DNA of 9,777 bases from an uncultured Methylobacillus sp. GTDB taxonomy: Bacteria > Pseudomonadota > Gammaproteobacteria > Burkholderiales > Methylophilaceae. The first letter of the stretch is position 1, and each line of letters opens with the position of its first letter. Below, in pieces: positions 5,773-9,777 of this stretch. The stretch is taken from the NCBI GenBank assembly GCA_946481235.1, contig CAMLME010000069.1, forward strand, positions 1 to 9,777. Direction: 5' to 3'. A model generated the notes under the pieces. It saw nothing but the letters and a program-made list of their open reading frames with translations, ran no database searches and had not been told where the DNA came from. A program made the translations under genes and the position numbers.

Positions 5773-6510
5773 TCAAGTAGGGCTTAGCCAGATCAGCGAC
5801 GCCATGCGCCCGGTGCGCCCGTCGCGACGATACGAAAAGAAACGTTCCGAATCGGTATAAGTACAGAAATCGCCGCCATAAATGCGCTGGACGCCCAATG
5901 ACAACAAGCGCTGGCGCGCGAGCAGGTAAAGATCGGCAAGGTATTTGTCGCCGTGCGCGCTGAAGGCAAACTCACTCGCCGGATCGTGACGCATAAAAAT
6001 CTCGCGCACCTCAGGCCCGACTTCAAAGGCCTGCGGCCCGATGGCCGGCCCTAGCCAGGCCATCATCGAGGATGTCGGAACATCCATGGAGATGATCGTC
6101 TCCTCGATCACGCCATCGGCAAGACCGCGCCATCCGGCATGTGCCACGCCTGCTACCGTGCCGATATCATCACAAAGAAAAACCGGCAGGCAATCAGCAG
6201 TCATCACCGCGCAAACTGCATTCACGCGGCGCGTAATGCAGGCATCCGCGCGCGGCGCGCAGCCGGCTGTCTCGGCCATGAGCACCGCAGTGCCGTGCAC
6301 CTGCTCCAGCCAAACCGGCTCACTCGGCACCAGCGTATTCAACAGATTGCGGTTGGCGGCAACAGTATAGGCATCGTCCCCAACGTGCATGCCGAAGTTG
6401 AGGCTATCGTAGGGCGCCGTACTGAGGCCGCCCTGTCGAGTGGTCTGGATTGCCCTGACCTGGGGTGGCGCCGGCCAGTCGGGAACGATCAAGGTTTCGA
6501 CAAGACTCAC
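5773..6510 (-). CDS. pgeF: Peptidoglycan editing factor / multicopper-type purine nucleoside phosphorylase (YfiH family)
   Basis: A 245-residue YfiH (DUF152) protein of normal length. The zinc-ligand and catalytic residues are all present: His72 in LEQVHG, Cys107 in TADCLP and His124 in VAHAGWRGL, at nearly the same positions as in E. coli YfiH. By family knowledge these proteins have purine nucleoside phosphorylase and adenosine deaminase-like activity, and PgeF prevents wrong incorporation of serine in muropeptides by editing cytoplasmic precursors. The start is GTG overlapping the rluD stop as GTGA, so it is coupled to rluD. The LIVPDWPAP beginning matches the family N-terminus. The rluD-pgeF order is conserved in proteobacteria. 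Confidence 0.92.
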   Translation of the reverse strand: MSLVETLIVPDWPAPPQVRAIQTTRQGGLSTAPYDSLNFGMHVGDDAYTVAANRNLLNTLVPSEPVWLEQVHGTAVLMAETAGCAPRADACITRRVNAVCAVMTADCLPVFLCDDIGTVAGVAHAGWRGLADGVIEETIISMDVPTSSMMAWLGPAIGPQAFEVGPEVREIFMRHDPASEFAFSAHGDKYLADLYLLARQRLLSLGVQRIYGGDFCTYTDSERFFSYRRDGRTGRMASLIWLSPT

Positions 6511-7553
6511 TCGACATCCTCTTCGTCGTCGAAATCATCCTCGAATTCGTCTTCGCCGTACACTTCAAACGGGACTTCGAAATCTTCTTCATTGACGTCA
6601 TCCTCGAAACGCATCGCCTCCAGCAAAGCCTTCATGTCCGCCGGCAATTCCGCCTGCCACTCCATGAATTCGCCAGTGACCGGATGGATCAGCCCGAGAC
6701 GCACGGCATGCAAGGCCTGGCGTTTAAAATTCTTCAGCGCATCGCGCAAGGTCTGGGACATCACCCGATGCGGCACAATGCCACGCAAACCGTACACCGG
6801 GTCGCCCACCAGCGGCGCGCCAATGTGCTGCATGTGGACACGAATCTGGTGCGTGCGACCCGTTTCGAGTCTGCAGCGTAAATAGGTATGTACCGCAAAG
6901 CGCTCCAGCACTTCGTAATGCGTCACCGCAGGCTTGCCGCCGACGCGTGTCACCGCCATTCGGGTTCGCGAGCGCGGGTCGCGGCCAACCTGCGCGTCCA
7001 CCGTACCGTTCTTCCATACCTCGCCCCAGACGATGGCGCGATACTCGCGTTTTACGGTGCGCGCCTGCAACTGGCGCACCAGGCTGGTTTGAGCGGCGAT
7101 CGTCTTGGCGACAACCAGAAGACCACTGGTGTCCTTGTCCAGGCGATGCACGATGCCGGCACGCGGCAAATCCTTCAGTTGCGGCGCGTGGTGCAGCAGC
7201 GCATTGAGCAAAGTCCCCTGCCAGTTGCCGGCAGCGGGATGCACCACCATGCCGACAGGTTTGTTGATGACCAGAATATGTTCGTCTTCGTAAACGATAT
7301 CGAGTGGTATATCTTCGGCGAAGAAAGCACTTTCATCCGGGCTGGGCTGCGGCTGCACTTCGATTTTCTCACCGCCCCAGACCTTCTGCTTGGCGATGGC
7401 CGACTGTCCATCGACACGTACCAGATCCTCCTTGATCCAGGCTTGCAGACGAGAGCGTGAATAATCCGGCAAGAGCTTGGGCAAGGCCTGATCGAGGCGC
7501 GATCCGGCGAGTGATTGGGGAATAACTAGGGAGATAGGCTGGGTTTGGGTCAT
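6507..7553 (-). CDS. rluD: 23S rRNA pseudouridine synthase D
   Basis: A 348-residue RluA/RluD-family enzyme. An S4 RNA-binding domain occupies about residues 17-68, followed by the synthase domain with NKPVGMVVHP (97-106) and the catalytic motif HRLDKDTSG with Asp139, the same position as in E. coli RluD; the later GRTHQIRVH block is intact. RluD makes pseudouridines 1911, 1915 and 1917 in helix 69 of 23S rRNA, a late step in ribosome assembly. The last 33 residues (316-348) are an acidic tail with 20 Asp/Glu, interspersed with Phe, not present in E. coli RluD (326 residues). It is divergent from bamD with a 36-base gap and coupled to pgeF. Confidence 0.93.
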   Translation of the reverse strand: MTQTQPISLVIPQSLAGSRLDQALPKLLPDYSRSRLQAWIKEDLVRVDGQSAIAKQKVWGGEKIEVQPQPSPDESAFFAEDIPLDIVYEDEHILVINKPVGMVVHPAAGNWQGTLLNALLHHAPQLKDLPRAGIVHRLDKDTSGLLVVAKTIAAQTSLVRQLQARTVKREYRAIVWGEVWKNGTVDAQVGRDPRSRTRMAVTRVGGKPAVTHYEVLERFAVHTYLRCRLETGRTHQIRVHMQHIGAPLVGDPVYGLRGIVPHRVMSQTLRDALKNFKRQALHAVRLGLIHPVTGEFMEWQAELPADMKALLEAMRFEDDVNEEDFEVPFEVYGEDEFEDDFDDEEDVE

Positions 7554-7589
7554 CGGTTATAATCGGGCAAACGTCTTGGGACTAATTAA
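7554..7589. promoter_or_regulatory. Short divergent promoter region between rluD and bamD
   Basis: The 36 bases separating the two start codons contain TATAAT on the plus strand (7558-7563), a perfect -10 box for bamD with a predicted start near 7570 and a leader of about 20 bases. Any -35 for bamD would lie inside rluD codons (about 7535-7540, TAGGCT, weak). A GGGA at 7578-7581 is a plausible weak Shine-Dalgarno for bamD. On the minus strand TTTAAT (7590-7585) could be a -10 for rluD, also weak, which would place the two promoters almost on top of each other. Confidence 0.45.
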
Positions 7590-8390
7590 ATGAAACGTAG
7601 TGTAGCCTTAATTCTTGCTCTGTTCCTTTCCGCGTGCGCCCTTTTCGGCGATCCGACGGAATTTGACGAAACAAAGAGCTGGTCGGTGCAGCGCCTGAAC
7701 ACCGAAGCCGAGGTCGCGATGCGTGCACGCGACTACGACAAGGCAATCGGCCTCTACGAAAAAATCAAATCACGCTATCCGCACGGCCGTTACGCACTCC
7801 AGGCCGAACTGGAAATCGCCTATGGCTTCTACAAGAAGGGTGAGGCCGCTTCGGCCATTGCCGCCGCGGATCGCTTCATCAAGCTGCATCCGCACCATCC
7901 CAATGTCGACTATGTCTACTACCTGAAAGGCCTTGCCACCTTCAATGAACGCGGCATCGTCGAAAAGGTAACGGCCCAGGACATCAGTGACCGCGATCCG
8001 AAAGCACTGCGCGAGTCTTTCGCCTCGTTCAAGGAGCTGGTAACGCGTTTCCCGAATAGCAAATACGTCAAGGATGCCACGGCGCGGATGACCTACCTGG
8101 TCAACACATTGGCGGCACATGAACTGCACGTGGCGCGCTACTACATGAAACGCGGCGCCTATATTGCGGCAGTCAACCGCTGCAAATTTGTCATTGAAAC
8201 CTACCCAGAGACTCCAGCAGTGGAGAGCGCACTAATCATCATGATCAGCGCTTACGATCTGCTGGGCATCGAAGACCTCAAGCAGGACACGATGCGCGTT
8301 TTCAAAACCAACTACCCGAACAACCCCTTCAACGGAACGGCTGCGGCGCCTGAGCAGAAGTCATGGTGGAAATTCTGGGAAAGCATGTAA
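7590..8390 (+). CDS. bamD: Outer membrane assembly lipoprotein BamD
   Basis: A 266-residue lipoprotein, typical length for BamD/YfiO. The signal peptide is MKRSVALILALF with lipobox LSAC and lipidated Cys16; the residues after the cysteine (ALFG) lack an Asp at +2, consistent with sorting to the outer membrane. The mature part is a series of TPR-like helical repeats, for example the NTEAEVAMRARDYDKAIGLY block and later RFPNSKYVKDA and YIAAVNRC, and ends in a WWKFW tail. BamD is the essential partner of BamA that helps insert beta-barrel proteins into the outer membrane. The start is the ATG 27 bases after the candidate -10 box. An intrinsic terminator lies 14 bases after the stop. Confidence 0.95.
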   Translation: MKRSVALILALFLSACALFGDPTEFDETKSWSVQRLNTEAEVAMRARDYDKAIGLYEKIKSRYPHGRYALQAELEIAYGFYKKGEAASAIAAADRFIKLHPHHPNVDYVYYLKGLATFNERGIVEKVTAQDISDRDPKALRESFASFKELVTRFPNSKYVKDATARMTYLVNTLAAHELHVARYYMKRGAYIAAVNRCKFVIETYPETPAVESALIIMISAYDLLGIEDLKQDTMRVFKTNYPNNPFNGTAAAPEQKSWWKFWESM

Positions 8391-8403
8391 CGTTCCCTGC
8401 TTG

Positions 8404-8429
8404 AAAAGGACGCTGCGACGTCCTTTTTT
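8404..8429 (+). terminator. Rho-independent terminator after bamD
   Basis: AAAAGGACG (8404-8412) pairs perfectly with CGTCCTTTT (8419-8427) around a 6-base loop, and the T-run extends to six bases (8424-8429). On the opposite strand the hairpin is followed by four T, so it may also stop weakly the convergent hisC transcript, which ends at 8447. Confidence 0.85.
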
Positions 8430-8446
8430 ATTGCCTGTACTTCTGC

Positions 8447-9577
8447 TCAGGCGGCCAGAATTTCTTCCATGGCTTTCAGGAATCGTGCGTTCTCTTCCCG
8501 GAGTCCGATACTCACACGCAACCAGTCCGGCATTTCGTAGGCAAAAATGGGACGCACAATGACACCCTTCTCAAGCAGCCTGCGATTGACGACTGCCGCA
8601 TCCGGCACGTAAAAGCTGACGAAATTTCCGAACGACGGAATGTAACGCAGCCCCAGCTTGTTCAAGCCCTCCACCATTTGCTGCATGCCCGCATCGTTCA
8701 ACTCGCGGCTGCGGCTCACGAAATCATCGTCCTTCAGCGCAGCGGCGGCCGCAGCCTGCGCCACGCTATTGACGTTGAATGGCTGGCGCACGCGATTCAT
8801 CATGTCAGCCACCACAGGATGCGCCAACGCGAATCCGACACGCAGCCCGGCAAGGCCGTAAGCCTTGGAAAACGTACGTGTCACGATCAGATTATCGAAC
8901 TCTGGCAACCAGTCGATGCTCTTTGACTTTCGTGCATCGGAAAGATATTCATCGTATGCCTCATCGAGAACAACCAGTACATGTTTTGGCAGCTCGCGCA
9001 AAAACTCGTACAGTTCCGATTGATCCAGTAGCGTGCCCGTCGGATTGTTCGGGTTCGCAATGAAGACCATGCGCGTCTTGGCCGAGACGGCGGCACGCAT
9101 CGCGTTCAAGTCATGCCCGTAATCCTTGGCTGGCACAGTAATGCCTCTTGCGCCGGCAGCTTGCGTGACTAACGGGTATACGGCGAAAGCATGCTGCGAG
9201 AACACGGCCTCCAGCCCCGGTGACAGGAACGCACGCGCGGCTATTTCCAGCACGTCGTTGGAACCGTTGCCCGGCACGATCTGATTGGCGGTCACGCCAA
9301 ATTTATCGCATATCGCCTGTTTCAAGACAAAGGCATTGCCATCCGGATAGCGCGCAATATCTGCCAGCGTTTCCTCGATAGCCTGTTTGGCAAGTGGACT
9401 AACGCCTAAAGGATTTTCGTTGGATGCCAGCTTGACGATACCGGCCTCATCCAGGCCGAGCTCGCGCGCGAGTTCCGAAATCGGCTTCCCTGGCTGGTAA
9501 GGGGCGATGGAACGAATATGATCCGGCGCAAGATCACTTGGCGTATTCAATGCAAACTCCATTCGAGCAATAGTCAT
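8447..9577 (-). CDS. hisC: Histidinol-phosphate aminotransferase
   Basis: A class II PLP-dependent aminotransferase of the HisC family. Motifs in order, counted from the TTG at 9580 (subtract one for the ATG used here): ASNENPLG at 52-59, NPNNPTG at 176-182, DEAY at 206-209, and the PLP-binding lysine in [11 protein letters not shown] (Lys239). It converts imidazole-acetol phosphate and glutamate to histidinol phosphate in histidine synthesis; some HisC2-type copies also aminate aromatic 2-oxo acids, and the absence of other his genes here leaves that open. In-frame start choices are TTG at 9580, ATG at 9577 and ATG at 9562 (beginning MEFALN). None has a clear Shine-Dalgarno; I chose the first ATG. 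The gene ends 17 bases past the bamD terminator, convergent with it. Confidence 0.92.
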   Translation of the reverse strand: MTIARMEFALNTPSDLAPDHIRSIAPYQPGKPISELARELGLDEAGIVKLASNENPLGVSPLAKQAIEETLADIARYPDGNAFVLKQAICDKFGVTANQIVPGNGSNDVLEIAARAFLSPGLEAVFSQHAFAVYPLVTQAAGARGITVPAKDYGHDLNAMRAAVSAKTRMVFIANPNNPTGTLLDQSELYEFLRELPKHVLVVLDEAYDEYLSDARKSKSIDWLPEFDNLIVTRTFSKAYGLAGLRVGFALAHPVVADMMNRVRQPFNVNSVAQAAAAAALKDDDFVSRSRELNDAGMQQMVEGLNKLGLRYIPSFGNFVSFYVPDAAVVNRRLLEKGVIVRPIFAYEMPDWLRVSIGLREENARFLKAMEEILAA

Positions 9578-9590
9578 CAAGTCGGAAATA

Positions 9591-9621
9591 AAAATGCGGC
9601 TACGCGCCGCAAACGCATTTT
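9591..9621 (-). terminator. Hairpin/terminator between the right-edge gene and hisC
   Basis: Read on the minus strand, TGCGGC-GCGTA-GCCGCA (9611-9595) forms a 6-base-pair GC-rich stem directly followed by five T, a typical intrinsic terminator for the upstream gene ending at 9637. An alternative outer stem pairs AAAATGCG with CGCATTTT (9621-9614 and 9598-9591); the two share bases and cannot form together. A TAAAAT box (9622-9617, minus) could be a -10 for hisC inside the same structure. Confidence 0.6.
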
Positions 9622-9636
9622 AACCGAAAACATGCA

Positions 9637-9777
9637 CTATCTACGCGGCGCGCAATAGTCCTCCACTTCGCGGAATGATGGCCGGATATCCGGTGCCATC
9701 GCCATGCGGCCGAATTCGATGACAGTCTTGGGTGGATAACCGTTCAGATAAGCCACGATGCAGGTCTTGAGGCAGGC
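9637..9777 (-). CDS. C-terminal fragment of an unrecognised protein (truncated by window edge)
   Basis: The minus strand is open from the right edge to a TAG at 9639-9637, giving the last 46 codons of a gene whose start lies outside the window. The fragment contains KTCIVAYLNGYPP, then EFGRMAMAPDIRPSF and ends VEDYCAPRR. It has codon use like its neighbours, three cysteines and a well-placed hairpin terminator 16 bases after the stop, which supports a real gene end. I do not recognise the family; it shows no helical membrane segment and no metal-binding CXXC motif. It may be a small secreted or cytoplasmic protein. Position upstream of hisC on the same strand, separated by a terminator, suggests a separate transcript. 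Confidence 0.6.
   Translation of the reverse strand, partial: ACLKTCIVAYLNGYPPKTVIEFGRMAMAPDIRPSFREVEDYCAPRR

Noticed and set aside
5771..5776. Perfect TTGACA on the minus strand before the ZIP gene
   Set aside because: It overlaps the pgeF stop and is only 7 bases from TATAAT; no acceptable -10 lies 16-18 bases downstream of it.

Overview
The window looks like chromosomal DNA from a betaproteobacterium. The neighbourhood bamD / rluD / pgeF is a conserved proteobacterial arrangement, the BamD C-terminus (SWWKFW) and the small membrane protein at 4770-4991 look betaproteobacterial to me, and base composition and codon use seem even throughout. I see no insertion sequence, phage gene, tRNA, rRNA or CRISPR array. 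Family assignments rest on recognised motifs, not on a database search.

Region 1 (1-4599, all minus strand) is a tightly packed operon read right to left: acyl carrier protein, six-helix COG4648-type membrane protein, AMP-forming acyl ligase, minimal hotdog dehydratase, LpxL-like acyltransferase, LolA-like periplasmic carrier, and an MMPL/RND exporter that runs off the left edge. Neighbours overlap by 1, 4, 4, 14 and 4 bases, or are 11 bases apart. The order matches the middle part (ApeF-G-H-I-J(acyltransferase)-L-M) of aryl polyene (APE) and related polyene-lipid clusters. In that model the ligase charges an aromatic or acyl starter onto the ACP, ketosynthases not visible here and the dehydratase build the chain, the acyltransferase attaches it to a lipid, and LolA-like plus MMPL proteins carry it towards the outer membrane. 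The cluster is lean: within the visible part I find no glycosyltransferase, thioesterase, second ACP or ketosynthase. This is the best candidate for an unusual system, although its parts belong to known families.

Region 2 (4600-5772) holds the probable operon promoter with nearby palindromes, a plus-strand 73-residue membrane protein, and a convergent ZIP metal transporter that overlaps it by 63 bases.

Region 3 (5773-8429) is housekeeping: pgeF and rluD are translationally coupled on the minus strand, with bamD divergent on the plus strand across 36 bases and followed by a clear intrinsic terminator.

Region 4 (8430-9777) has hisC on the minus strand, a hairpin terminator upstream of it, and the last 46 codons of an unrecognised minus-strand gene cut by the right edge. 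No stretch longer than 300 bases lacks a gene; the longest gap is 170 bases (4600-4769).
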